In this document: one piece after another, positions 15,897 through 23,340 of the stretch
Numbering within the stretch: position 1 is the stretch's first letter
Layout of the letters: each line of letters begins with the position of its first letter
DNA from: Betaproteobacteria bacterium UBA2293
GTDB lineage: Bacteria > Pseudomonadota > Gammaproteobacteria > Burkholderiales > Rhodocyclaceae
Reading direction: 5' to 3'
DNA length: 33,128 nt
NCBI GenBank assembly: GCA_002345845.1
Contig: DDWF01000255.1
Span: forward strand, 1-33,128
The notes under the pieces: generated by a model
Databases searched by the model: none
What the model saw: the letters and a program-made list of their open reading frames with translations, nothing else
Told to the model about the DNA's origin: nothing
Translations under genes and position numbers: made by a program

Positions 15897-18224
15897 GTGG
15901 CGCGATGGTTACGGCTGCCGCCCGGCCGGCGGCAGCGTTGGCTGGCGCTGCTCGCCGTGCTCGTGCTCGGCCTGATCATCGCCGACCGCCTTTTCCCGCC
16001 GCTGGTGCCCGGCCGCGATGCGCCGAGCGCCCTGCTCATCGTCGCCCGCGACGGCACCCCGCTGCGCGCCTTTCCCGATCGCGACCATGTCTGGCGCCAT
16101 CCGGTCGCCCTCGGCGACGTCTCGCCGCTCTACCTGCAGGCGCTGGAGCGCTACGAGGACCGCTGGTTCCGCTGGCATCCCGGGGTCAATCCGCTGGCCC
16201 TGCTGCGCGCCGCCGGGCAGTGGCTGTGGCACGGCGAGATCGTTTCCGGCGGCTCGACGCTGACCATGCAGGTGGCGCGCATCCTCGAGCCGGTGCCGCG
16301 GACGCTGCTCGGCAAGTCCCGGCAAATACTGCGCGCCCTGCAGCTCGAACTGCATTACTCGAAGGACGAAATCCTCGGCATCTACATCAATTACGCCCCG
16401 ATGGGCGGCGTGCTCGAAGGCGTCGAAGCCGCCAGCCGGGCCTACCTCGGCAAGCCGGCCCGGCGCCTCAGCCATGCCGATGCCGCCCTGCTGACGGTGC
16501 TACCGCAAGCGCCCTCGCGCCTGCGCCCGGACCGCCAGCCGCAGCTCGCCCGCGCCGCCCGCGACAAGGTGCTGGCGCGCATGGCCGGGCGCTGGTCGCC
16601 GGCCGACATCGCCGACGCCCGCCAGGAGCCGATCATTGCCCAGACGCTGCGCGACCCGCTGCTCGCCCCCCTGCTGGCCGAGCGCCTGCGCCAGGATGCA
16701 GGTGGCCGGCAACGCATCGACACGACCATCGACGCGCAGGCCCAGCAGACCGTCGAACTGTTGCTGGCCAATCGCCTCGCCGCCCTGCCACCACGGGTCT
16801 CGATGGCCGCCCTGGTGGTCGACAACGAAACGCTGGAAGTCCGGGCCTACGCCGGTTCCGCCGAGTTCGCCGACGCCGATCGCTTCGGCTTTGTCGACAT
16901 GGTGCGCGCCTCGCGCTCGCCGGGTTCGACGCTCAAGCCCTTCCTCTACGGCCAGGCGCTGGACGCCGGCCTGATCCACTCGGAATCACTGCTCGCCGAC
17001 GTCCCGCAATCCTTCGGCGGCTACCAGCCGGGCAATTTCCAGCAGTCCTTTCATGGTGCCGTCAGCGTTTCCGAAGCCCTGAGCAAGTCTCTGAACGTCC
17101 CGGCCGTCGAGGTCCTCGAACGCCTGGAGCCGAACCGCTTCGTCGCCGCCCTGCGCAGCGGCGGCCTGAAACTGGATTTTCCCCGCGGTGCCACCCCGAA
17201 CCTGTCGGTCATTCTCGGCGGCGCCGGCACCACGCTGGAACAACTGGTCGGCGCCTACACCGCCTTTGCCCGCCAGGGCATCGCCGGCAAGCCGCGCTAC
17301 ACCCCGGACGCCCCGCTCGTCGAACAACGCATGCTGTCGCCCGGCGCCGCCTTCATCATTCGCGACCTGCTCGAAGCCGGCGGTCCGGTCGGTCGTGCCA
17401 TCGAGCAAGGCCCCGGCATTCGCCGCGGCATCGCCTGGAAGACCGGCACCAGTTTCGGCTTTCGCGACGCCTGGTCGATCGGCGTTTCCGACCGCCTGAC
17501 CATCGGCATCTGGGTCGGCCGCCCGGATGGCACCCCCAACCCGGGCTTCTTCGGCGCCAATATCGCCGCCCCGCTGCTCGTCGCCGCCTTCGAGGCGCTC
17601 GATCAACAACCGCCCGCCCCGCGCCAGCCACCGCCCTCGGTCAGCCAGGCAAGAATCTGCTGGCCGCTCGGCACCCGCTTCGATCCCGCCGAAGCCGGCC
17701 TCTGCCACCGGCAGCGCCTGGCCTGGCTGCTCAACGACACCGCCCCGCCGACCTTCCCGGATCGCCTGCGCCGCGGCGAGATGCGCTACCAATACGAAGT
17801 CGACGCCGGCAGCGGCCGCCGCGTCACGGCGGAATGCAGCAAGCAGCCGCGTCAGCAGGTTGAAGCGGCCCGCTGGCCAGCCGCCCTGGAACCCTGGCTG
17901 AGCGGCGACCTGCGCACCCTCGCCTACCCGCCGCCCTGGGCCGACGGCTGCCAGGGCCAGGCCGAGCCGGCCGGCGGACTGCGCATCGTCGGCGTCACCA
18001 ACGGCGAAGTGATCCAGCGCCCGCGCCCCGATCAGCCCCCGGTCGTCCGCCTCGAAGTCCGCGGCCAGCGCGGCGATGTTTACTGGCTGATCAATGGCCG
18101 ACTGGCCGCTCATCGCCCCGGTTCGCAGCCGCTGATCCAGCGGCTGCCCGAGGCCGGCCGGGTGGATATCACGGTGATGGACGACCAGGGGCGCTTCGAC
18201 CGGGTCAGCGTCAGCGTCCGCTGA
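15897..18224 (+). CDS. pbpC: Penicillin-binding protein 1C
   Basis: The 775-residue bifunctional peptidoglycan synthase begins at a GTG six bases after the macroglobulin stop. A signal anchor (about 14-30) is followed by a GT51 glycosyltransferase domain with RYEDRWFRWHPGVNP (85-99, catalytic Glu87) and GGSTLTMQVAR (118-128). The transpeptidase domain has SxxK at 344-347, SLN at 398-400 and KTG at 515-517, all intact. A C-terminal BiPBP_C-type domain (about 690-775) completes the usual PBP1C layout. It polymerises and may cross-link peptidoglycan in the periplasm. Pairing with an alpha-2-macroglobulin gene is widespread and is thought to combine protease trapping with wall repair. No clear terminator follows the TGA; lower-GC cassette sequence begins within about 115 bases. 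Confidence 0.95.
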   Translation: MARWLRLPPGRRQRWLALLAVLVLGLIIADRLFPPLVPGRDAPSALLIVARDGTPLRAFPDRDHVWRHPVALGDVSPLYLQALERYEDRWFRWHPGVNPLALLRAAGQWLWHGEIVSGGSTLTMQVARILEPVPRTLLGKSRQILRALQLELHYSKDEILGIYINYAPMGGVLEGVEAASRAYLGKPARRLSHADAALLTVLPQAPSRLRPDRQPQLARAARDKVLARMAGRWSPADIADARQEPIIAQTLRDPLLAPLLAERLRQDAGGRQRIDTTIDAQAQQTVELLLANRLAALPPRVSMAALVVDNETLEVRAYAGSAEFADADRFGFVDMVRASRSPGSTLKPFLYGQALDAGLIHSESLLADVPQSFGGYQPGNFQQSFHGAVSVSEALSKSLNVPAVEVLERLEPNRFVAALRSGGLKLDFPRGATPNLSVILGGAGTTLEQLVGAYTAFARQGIAGKPRYTPDAPLVEQRMLSPGAAFIIRDLLEAGGPVGRAIEQGPGIRRGIAWKTGTSFGFRDAWSIGVSDRLTIGIWVGRPDGTPNPGFFGANIAAPLLVAAFEALDQQPPAPRQPPPSVSQARICWPLGTRFDPAEAGLCHRQRLAWLLNDTAPPTFPDRLRRGEMRYQYEVDAGSGRRVTAECSKQPRQQVEAARWPAALEPWLSGDLRTLAYPPPWADGCQGQAEPAGGLRIVGVTNGEVIQRPRPDQPPVVRLEVRGQRGDVYWLINGRLAAHRPGSQPLIQRLPEAGRVDITVMDDQGRFDRVSVSVR

Positions 18225-18362
18225 AATTCTTCCTTTGGTAGTCGGAGGGGACTTTATTTTCCGCCAGTCGGTTTGGGGGTGACGCTTTTCCCAGCAGGGA
18301 TTGCAGTAAAACTGCTGATAGGCGGCAAAGACGGAGTAGGAACGGTTTTGGTAGGGGGGCAT
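18225..18362 (-). other. Open minus-strand frame beyond the last attC-like site, possible gene fragment
   Basis: From an ATG at 18362, inside the attC-like site, the minus strand reads MPPYQNRSYSVFAAYQQFYC and then a segment containing NPCWEKRHPQTDWRK. It then runs without a stop into the antisense of pbpC. The stretch has protein-like composition and C-third codons, including a CxxC in FYCNPCW. It could be the surviving front part of a cassette gene cut by the pbpC junction, or chance. No ribosome binding site was seen. I do not call it a functional gene. Confidence 0.25.
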
Positions 18363-18396
18363 TATCGCGCAGCGCCCCTGGTCCGCCGGGTTAGTC
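18339..18396 (-). repeat. Integron attC-like site A
   Basis: Read on the minus strand, the site starts GACTAAC (one mismatch to RYYYAAC), includes the TAA stop of the adjacent gene, and ends near CCGTTCC. The inner arms GGGGCGC and GCCCCCC pair with one mismatch. The central plus-strand block GGCATTATCGCGCAGCGCC (18358-18376) is shared with sites B and C. This is the most diverged of the three and lies closest to pbpC. Confidence 0.6.
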
Positions 18397-19050
18397 ACGG
18401 CCAGCCTCTGCTTGACGAACTTTGAGGGCATTCTCAACTTCAACAAGTGCTGCAAGTGTTACGTTCGGATTCTTCGCTGCCATCGCTAGAAAGATTTCTC
18501 CTTCTTTCAGGAAGAGACGTGCGAAGAACCCCTTGCGCAGACCATTGTTTGAATGACGCAGGTCCTTTCTGATCGCAGACAGGAATGCCTCAGTAAGAAA
18601 GATGGATTTCGCATCTGGAGTGCCCTTCGCGAGATGATCTTTCCAAGAGGCAAAGGCTTCAATCACCTCGGGGCCACTCCAGAGAATGAGCTTTCGAGTG
18701 AACTCACGAAAGAACGGGACCAAGTCCTTTTCAGTGTTGGATGCATCTGTCTCGCCAGCGCTCCAGAAGAACATGAAGAATTCTTTCAGAAACTCGTCAT
18801 AGATCTCGGTCTTCTTCTCTCGGTAAAGGGCGTCAAGCTCCTTCTTGCGTTCGAAATAGCGACCAACCATAACAGTTATGGTGGCAACAAGAACAGTTGC
18901 GGCTGCGGCAACGAGTGCGGCAGCAAGCTCTTTTGGCACAGCGGCTAGATATTGGAAGAATGCGAACAGCATCCAGCCGACCAGGGCGGCGAGTGCAAGT
19001 AGGATCGCAAGACCAATTACGCCAACGAGGAAGCTCTTGGGGCGGGTCAT
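18391..19050 (-). CDS. Cassette-type membrane protein, function unknown
   Basis: The 219-residue product has two N-terminal transmembrane segments (about 8-30 and 42-64). A soluble, Lys/Glu-rich helical domain follows, beginning RYFERKKELDALYREKKTEI and containing FFREFTRKLILWSGPEV. The topology suggests a membrane-tethered cytoplasmic domain. GC content and codon use (AGA, TTT, AAA, TCA) are clearly lower-GC than pbpC or the dab genes, a sign of acquisition. Its TAA stop lies in the first arm of attC-like site A, and site B ends just before its ATG, which is the arrangement of an integron gene cassette. I do not recognise the family. Expression may come from read-through of the upstream minus-strand genes, since no promoter is evident. 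Confidence 0.75.
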   Translation of the reverse strand: MTRPKSFLVGVIGLAILLALAALVGWMLFAFFQYLAAVPKELAAALVAAAATVLVATITVMVGRYFERKKELDALYREKKTEIYDEFLKEFFMFFWSAGETDASNTEKDLVPFFREFTRKLILWSGPEVIEAFASWKDHLAKGTPDAKSIFLTEAFLSAIRKDLRHSNNGLRKGFFARLFLKEGEIFLAMAAKNPNVTLAALVEVENALKVRQAEAGRD

Positions 19051-19058
19051 GTCAAAGG

Positions 19059-19127
19059 TAGCGAACGTGGAAGTGAGTGGCGCTGTATGGCTTTATCGCA
19101 CAGCGCCCAGCTACCGATAGTGCTAGG
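19059..19127 (-). repeat. Integron attC-like site B
   Basis: The 69-base site lies between the stop of the HEPN-like gene and the start of the membrane protein gene. Its core arms GGCGCTGT and ACAGCGCC pair perfectly, and outer arms GGTAGC/GCTACC add a second pairing. The plus-strand central block GGCTTTATCGCACAGCGCCC (19089-19108) matches sites A and C. The right core CGTT is kept, while the left core is weak. Confidence 0.65.
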
Positions 19128-19764
19128 GCTTTTTCTTCTCAGCATTCTTGGCCTTGCGAGACATAAACTGGTTGAATTTTTCGGATAGAACGAAAACATA
19201 GTCGCATATGGCCACCACAAGCTCTAAGAGACTCTCAGCATCTTGGCTGTTAATTCGGGCATCCGTAGCATGAGCAGCGATATTTCTATGCTCCTGAAGC
19301 TCTTGGCTCCACTTGAAGAGCCGTTTATCAATGACTTCTTTTTCGAGCAATTCTTTCAGGCCGCCACTGAGATACTGGCTTTTGGTCTTGAAGTGACGGC
19401 AGATACCTTCGAGAGCCCTGCCAGACATTGCAGCAGAAGCAATGAAGGCACCAGCTTTGAGACAGCGATCTGCTTCGTCGAGTGACGTTCTTACCAGTGG
19501 AGGAATTTCCCAAGAAAGAGATCTCTTCGGGGAGGGCCACAGACGCCACGGAGTTCCAAAATAGGCGTTGTCGGAACTGGGGTCATATTCCTCATACTGC
19601 CCGGCGAAAAGCGTGTTCTTGCACGCGGAACATTCCATCAATATTGCTCTGAAAGGCGTTGGATCTTGATCAGGATCAAACGAGTCATGTGAGCCAAGCA
19701 CAGTACCTTGCACATTAGCTTTGCAGTACGGACATTCAAGGATTAGGGATGTTGGTTTAGCCAT
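19123..19764 (-). CDS. Zinc-ribbon plus DUF4145/HEPN-like protein in a cassette
   Basis: The 213-residue protein starts MAKPTSLILECPYC. Two CxxC pairs (Cys11/14 and Cys45/48) form a probable zinc ribbon. A helical domain (about 93-200) contains DEADRCLKAGAF and SGRALEGICRHF, then a strongly polar Lys-rich tail. This helical part resembles DUF4145, which belongs to the HEPN group. EHRNIAAH supplies an R-x4-H motif (Arg160, His165), the residue pair used by HEPN ribonucleases. Function is therefore possibly RNA cleavage or nucleotide-dependent defence, but many DUF4145 proteins are uncharacterised and the motif alone does not prove activity. It is flanked by attC-like sites B and C and has lower GC than the chromosome. 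The TAG stop lies within site B. Confidence 0.8.
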   Translation of the reverse strand: MAKPTSLILECPYCKANVQGTVLGSHDSFDPDQDPTPFRAILMECSACKNTLFAGQYEEYDPSSDNAYFGTPWRLWPSPKRSLSWEIPPLVRTSLDEADRCLKAGAFIASAAMSGRALEGICRHFKTKSQYLSGGLKELLEKEVIDKRLFKWSQELQEHRNIAAHATDARINSQDAESLLELVVAICDYVFVLSEKFNQFMSRKAKNAEKKKP

Positions 19765-19771
19765 TCGTTAA

Positions 19772-19842
19772 GCCTTAACGTTCAAGGTCAGGGACGCGGC
19801 GCGGCTTTATCGCGCAGCGTCCCCTGCACCGCAGGGTTGGGG
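19772..19842 (-). repeat. Integron attC-like site C
   Basis: This 71-base site is the best preserved. Read on the minus strand it begins CCCCAAC, carries arms GGGACGC-T-GCGCG and CGCGC-C-GCGTCCC around an ATAAAGC loop, and ends CGTTAAGGC. The arms are imperfect, with an extra unpaired G on one side, as extrahelical bases occur in attC. The plus-strand core GGCTTTATCGCGCAGCGTCC is at 19803-19822. It lies eight bases upstream of the HEPN-like gene. Confidence 0.7.
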
Positions 19843-19922
19843 GACGACTCGTGACCAACAAGCCGACGGTATCGGTCTGCATTCATGCAGCGGAGCACTT
19901 GGACGTCTTTCTACGTGATGCT

Positions 19923-20218
19923 TCAGACGGCATGAAGATCGGGCGTGGAATAGTCTTCGAGGTATATCTGAGGTCCATGCGTTCCCACCACGACGGTGAA
20001 TTCGCCGCCGGGAGGGATTGTGACTATCACGGCCCCAGCGGTTCCAAAGTCAGCGCGGTAGCGAGCAGCGCCGGAATTGGGGTTGGTAATGGCGATCTCC
20101 TCACCGATGGAATATGTACCGCTGTGGATGATGCCCATGTCAAGTCCAGTACTGAATACGGCACGGGGAATGCCCCCCCCCCAAGGTTAGATGTGAAACC
20201 CAAGTGATGGATACTCAT
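19923..20218 (-). pseudogene. Small beta-rich cassette-type gene, frameshifted at a run of ten G
   Basis: A minus-strand frame starts at 20218 (MSIHHLGFTSNLGGG) and fails after a poly-G tract. Another frame opens at the tract, reads IPRAVFSTGLDMGIIHSGTY and ends at a TGA at 19923. The second part looks like a compact beta protein (IVTIPPGGEFTVVVGT, GPQIYLEDYS). With 8 or 11 G instead of 10 the two would join into one protein of about 97-98 residues. If the break is real, translation could still begin at the internal ATG at 20138, giving 71 residues. The cause may be mutation, phase variation or a sequencing error. The family is not recognised. The overlapping plus-strand frame at 19851-20207 is less protein-like. 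Confidence 0.5.
20173..20182. repeat. Homopolymer run of ten C (ten G on the minus strand)
   Basis: The run sits exactly where the reading frame of the small minus-strand gene breaks. Runs of this length are prone to slippage in replication and to miscounting in sequencing. Confidence 0.9.
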
Positions 20219-20248
20219 CCGCCATTTAGGCTGTCCAAAAATAGCACC

Positions 20249-20386
20249 CTATAGGTTCAACAACTTGCCAAATCTTAGTGAGGCATCATACGCAAGCGCC
20301 TGCAGGTCGTCATCGCCGTCGTCGGAGTTTTCTCGGGTAGCAACAAGAGCTGAGTAGCGCTTCAGGTCAGCAGCTCCACAAACCTG
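20249..20386 (-). pseudogene. C-terminal gene remnant joined to the NuoM-like stop codon
   Basis: Directly after the TAG of the NuoM-like gene, the same frame stays open for 45 codons. It includes AADLKRYSALVATRENSDD and LQALAYDASLRFGKLLNL before a TAG at 20249-20251. It contains no ATG or GTG start, uses lower-GC codons (AGA, CTA, TCA) and reads like the end of a real protein. I take it as the 3' end of a lost gene left at the junction between the dab locus and the cassette island. Read-through of the NuoM-like stop is formally possible but unlikely. The 30 bases between it and the frameshifted gene hold nothing clear. Confidence 0.45.
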
Positions 20387-21844
20387 CTACCGCGCCAACC
20401 CAGCCGCCCAGGCCTCGGCCGCGGGGCGCAGCAGATCGATCCACGGGCCGGGATAGACACCGATGCCGACGATCATTGTGATCAGTGCGAGCAGCACCAG
20501 CAATTCACGCGGCCGCAGGTCTTCCGCCTCGGCCACCTCGCGGCGGGTCACCGGACCGAAGAAGGCCTTGCGATAGAGCGCCAGGAAGGCGCCGGCGGCG
20601 ATCGCCAGGCCGAACAGGGCGGCCATGCCGGCGCCGGTGTGGCTCTGCAGGGCGGCCAGAATGAGCAGGAATTCGCCGGGGAAACTGCTGGTGCCGGGCA
20701 TGCCGACGCCGGCGAGGCCACAGATGAGGAAGCCGCTGGCGAGCAGGGGCATGGTTTTGGCAACGCCACCCAGGGCATTGACGTCGGTGGAGCCGGTGCG
20801 CTGACGGAGGAATTCAAGGAGCAGGAAAGCGCCACCCGTAGCCACGGTAAAACTGAGCAGCAGGGACACCGCCCCCTGCACGCCCTGCGCCGATAGCGCC
20901 GCCAGCCCTAGCACTGCCAGGCCGACGTGACAGATGCTGGCGTAGGCCAGGCCGACGCGCAGGTTGCTCTGGCCGAGGATGCCGACGGCGCCGTAGATCA
21001 GCGTCACCGTGCCGAGGCCGGCAAGCAGCCAGTGCAGATCCTGGGCGGCGGCCGGCGCCAGCGGAATGGCGAAGCGGATCAGGCCGTAGCCGCCGATCTT
21101 CAGCCCGACCAGCAGCGCCGTCAGCGAACCGGGCGCCGCCAGGGCCAGTTGCGGCAGCCAGGTATGCAGCGGCACCAGGGGCACCTTGACGCCGAAGCCG
21201 AGGAGGCAGAGCAGGAACACCAGCAGTTGCGTGGATTCCGGCAGCGGCGCGGCAAGCAGGGCCGGCAGGTCGAAGGTGAGGACCGGCTGGCTGGTGGCGA
21301 CGACGACGAAGGCGATCAGCAGCGGAATGCCGCCGGCCAGCATGATCAGGAAGTAGCGGATGGCGGCGGCTGGGGCGCCGGCGGTGGCGCCCCAGCGGCC
21401 GAGCAGGAAGTAGAGCGGCAGCAGCGTCAGTTCCCAGAAGAAGAAGAACAGCAGCGTGTCGAGGGCGCAGAAGATGCCCAGAGTCGCCGTCTGCAACAGC
21501 AGCAGATAGCTGTAATGCTGGCGCGGCGCTTCCTGCACGACATTCCAGCAGGCGACCAGGCTGCCCAGGAACAGCAGGGCGCAGGCCGGCAGAAAAAGGA
21601 CGGAAAGACCGTCCACGCCGAGCAGGTAATGCACATTGAGGCTGGCGATCCACGGCTGCCGCTCGAGCAACTGGAAACGCTCGCCGGCCGGGTCGTAGGC
21701 CAGCAGCGCCGCCGTCGCCAGCAGCAAAGTGCTCAACATGGCCAGCGCGGCGACCTGCCGGGCCGCCTTCGCCGGCAGCAGCCAGAGCAGCACAGCGCCA
21801 AGCAGCGGCGTGAACACGAGCAGCGAGAGCAGCGGCAGGGTCAT
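20387..21844 (-). CDS. NuoM/MrpD-like ion-translocating membrane subunit
   Basis: The 485-residue protein has about 14 hydrophobic helices and the Proton_antipo_M core of complex I and Mrp antiporter subunits. The charged residues thought to carry protons are in place: Glu138 in FFWELTLLPLYFL, Lys220 in GFGVKVPLVPLHTWLP, Lys249 in VGLKIGGYGLIRF, and the late SFPGEF motif. Complex I subunits such as NuoA-K are absent nearby, so it belongs to the DabA-linked complex. Its ATG overlaps the preceding stop in ATGA. It is the last gene of the five-gene run. No terminator was found after it; the cassette island follows on the same strand. Confidence 0.9.
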   Translation of the reverse strand: MTLPLLSLLVFTPLLGAVLLWLLPAKAARQVAALAMLSTLLLATAALLAYDPAGERFQLLERQPWIASLNVHYLLGVDGLSVLFLPACALLFLGSLVACWNVVQEAPRQHYSYLLLLQTATLGIFCALDTLLFFFFWELTLLPLYFLLGRWGATAGAPAAAIRYFLIMLAGGIPLLIAFVVVATSQPVLTFDLPALLAAPLPESTQLLVFLLCLLGFGVKVPLVPLHTWLPQLALAAPGSLTALLVGLKIGGYGLIRFAIPLAPAAAQDLHWLLAGLGTVTLIYGAVGILGQSNLRVGLAYASICHVGLAVLGLAALSAQGVQGAVSLLLSFTVATGGAFLLLEFLRQRTGSTDVNALGGVAKTMPLLASGFLICGLAGVGMPGTSSFPGEFLLILAALQSHTGAGMAALFGLAIAAGAFLALYRKAFFGPVTRREVAEAEDLRPRELLVLLALITMIVGIGVYPGPWIDLLRPAAEAWAAGLAR

Positions 21845-23340
21845 CGCGCGAACCTCGCGGCGACCGTCTGACTGGCCGTTTCCGTCAGGTGCAGCCAGGG
21901 TTCGGTGAAGAAGCCGATGGCCAGCATGGCGCCGAGGGCGATGCCACAGACAACGTATTCCATGGGCAGGGTGCGGTCGACATCGTGCCCGCCCGCGCCC
22001 GGCGGCGACAGGAAGGCGCGCTGGAAGGCCCAGAGCAGGAAACCGGCGGCGGCGACGTTACCGAGCGCCGCCGCCACCGTCGGCAGGGCACCGAAGCGGG
22101 CAATGGCCGCCTCGAGCACCAGGTGGGCGGCGTCGAAACCCGGCGTGCCGGGCATGCCGACGATGGCCAGGCCGAAGCTGAGGAAGGCGATGGCGAGGAA
22201 GGGAATACGCTCGAACAGGCCGGACAGTTCATGCAGCTCGGTGGTGCCGGTGCGGCGGAAGACGAAGCCGACGATGAACCACATGCCGGTCGCCGCCAGA
22301 CCGAAGTTGGCGGCCAGCAGAACCGCCCCCTGGATGCCCGAGGGATGCAGGCTGAAGACGCCGATGACCAGCAGGCTGGTGTGACTGACCACGGCGAAGG
22401 CGAGCAGGCGGCGCAGGTTGGTCTGCTGGAAGGCGAGGGCAGCGGTGAAGAAAACCCCGGCCATGGCGAAGCCGACGACGTAGGGTTGCCAATAGGCGAC
22501 AGCGTCCGGCGTCAGCGGCAGGACGAAGCGCAGCATGCCGTAGATGCCGACCTTGACCCCGACCATCAGCGCCGGGGCGACGGCGATCAGGCCGTGCTGC
22601 GCCATGTTGGGCAGCCAGCCGTGCAGCGGAAAGAGCGGCGTGCGCACGGCCAGGCCGTAGAACAGCAGATAGAAGGCGGCGGTCTGGAACTTGCCGAGCG
22701 GCGGCGTCGCCATCAAATCGAACAGGTCGAAGCTCCAGACGCCGCCGGTGGCTTCGGCGTGCGACCAGCCGAGGACCAGGCAACCGGCGGCAAAAAGCAG
22801 CCAGCCGAAGGATTGATACTGGATGAAGCGCGCCAGGGCCTGGATCTCGGCGCGCGATGAGGCCCAGCGGCGCAGCAGGTAAACCACCGCCCACAACTCG
22901 ACGGCCGACCAGATGGCGAACCAGGCGATATTGACGGTGACCAGCATGCCGATCAGCCCGGCCTCGGCAATCAGCAGCACGGCGAACAGGCGGCCCGGCG
23001 AGATCATGCCGCGGCTCATGCCATAGAAGGTCATCAACAGCGTCAGCAGGGCGGCGACCAGAATGAAGACCAGGCTCAGGCCGTCGACGGCGACATGGTA
23101 GGCAAGCGGCGAAAAGCGTTCGGCCAGTTGCATCGCCGGCAAGGTGGGATTGACGCGGGCGGTGGCGACCAGACAGAAGAGCAGTTCGAGGACGGCAAAC
23201 AGCTTACCGACGGCGACCGCCGCCGGCCGTTCGCCCAGGGCGAAGACACAGGCGGCGCCGAACAGCGGCAGCAGTTGCAGGATCAGCAGCAGCGGCAGCG
23301 TCGTCTGCTCGTTCCAGAAGATTTCACTGAGGCTGAGCAT
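21841..23340 (-). CDS. Divergent NuoM/NuoN-like membrane subunit
   Basis: The 499-residue polytopic protein shares the antiporter-like fold with its neighbours. Helix 5 keeps a Glu (Glu148 in WSAVELWAVVYLL) and helix 8 keeps Lys263 (VGVKVGIYGMLRF). The helix-7 lysine is replaced by Arg233 (AVRTPLFPLHGWLP), and the late GEF motif reads GFDAAH. It also lacks the typical WExxxxPxYFL pattern. The subunit may thus be a weaker or structural channel. Translational coupling is evident on both sides: TGATG with the NuoL-like gene and ATGA with the next. The assignment to NuoM or NuoN cannot be settled by eye. Confidence 0.85.
   Translation of the reverse strand: MLSLSEIFWNEQTTLPLLLILQLLPLFGAACVFALGERPAAVAVGKLFAVLELLFCLVATARVNPTLPAMQLAERFSPLAYHVAVDGLSLVFILVAALLTLLMTFYGMSRGMISPGRLFAVLLIAEAGLIGMLVTVNIAWFAIWSAVELWAVVYLLRRWASSRAEIQALARFIQYQSFGWLLFAAGCLVLGWSHAEATGGVWSFDLFDLMATPPLGKFQTAAFYLLFYGLAVRTPLFPLHGWLPNMAQHGLIAVAPALMVGVKVGIYGMLRFVLPLTPDAVAYWQPYVVGFAMAGVFFTAALAFQQTNLRRLLAFAVVSHTSLLVIGVFSLHPSGIQGAVLLAANFGLAATGMWFIVGFVFRRTGTTELHELSGLFERIPFLAIAFLSFGLAIVGMPGTPGFDAAHLVLEAAIARFGALPTVAAALGNVAAAGFLLWAFQRAFLSPPGAGGHDVDRTLPMEYVVCGIALGAMLAIGFFTEPWLHLTETASQTVAARFAR

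Noticed and set aside
16986..18455. A 489-codon open frame on the minus strand
   Set aside because: Most of it is antisense to pbpC and Gly/Ala/Asp-rich. Only the 18225-18362 part is protein-like, and that is reported separately with low confidence.
20180..20192. GTTAGAT near the poly-G run as a fourth attC core
   Set aside because: The minus-strand ATCTAAC fits the left core, but no matching right core or TTATCGC block follows within 150 bases.
19851..20207. A plus-strand frame of 118 codons with a GTG start
   Set aside because: Its translation lacks a fold-like pattern, while the opposite strand gives a beta-rich sequence oriented like the other cassette genes.
18225..20386. Prophage or transposon island
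   Set aside because: No transposase, integrase, terminal repeats or phage genes are present; the repeats fit attC-like sites better.
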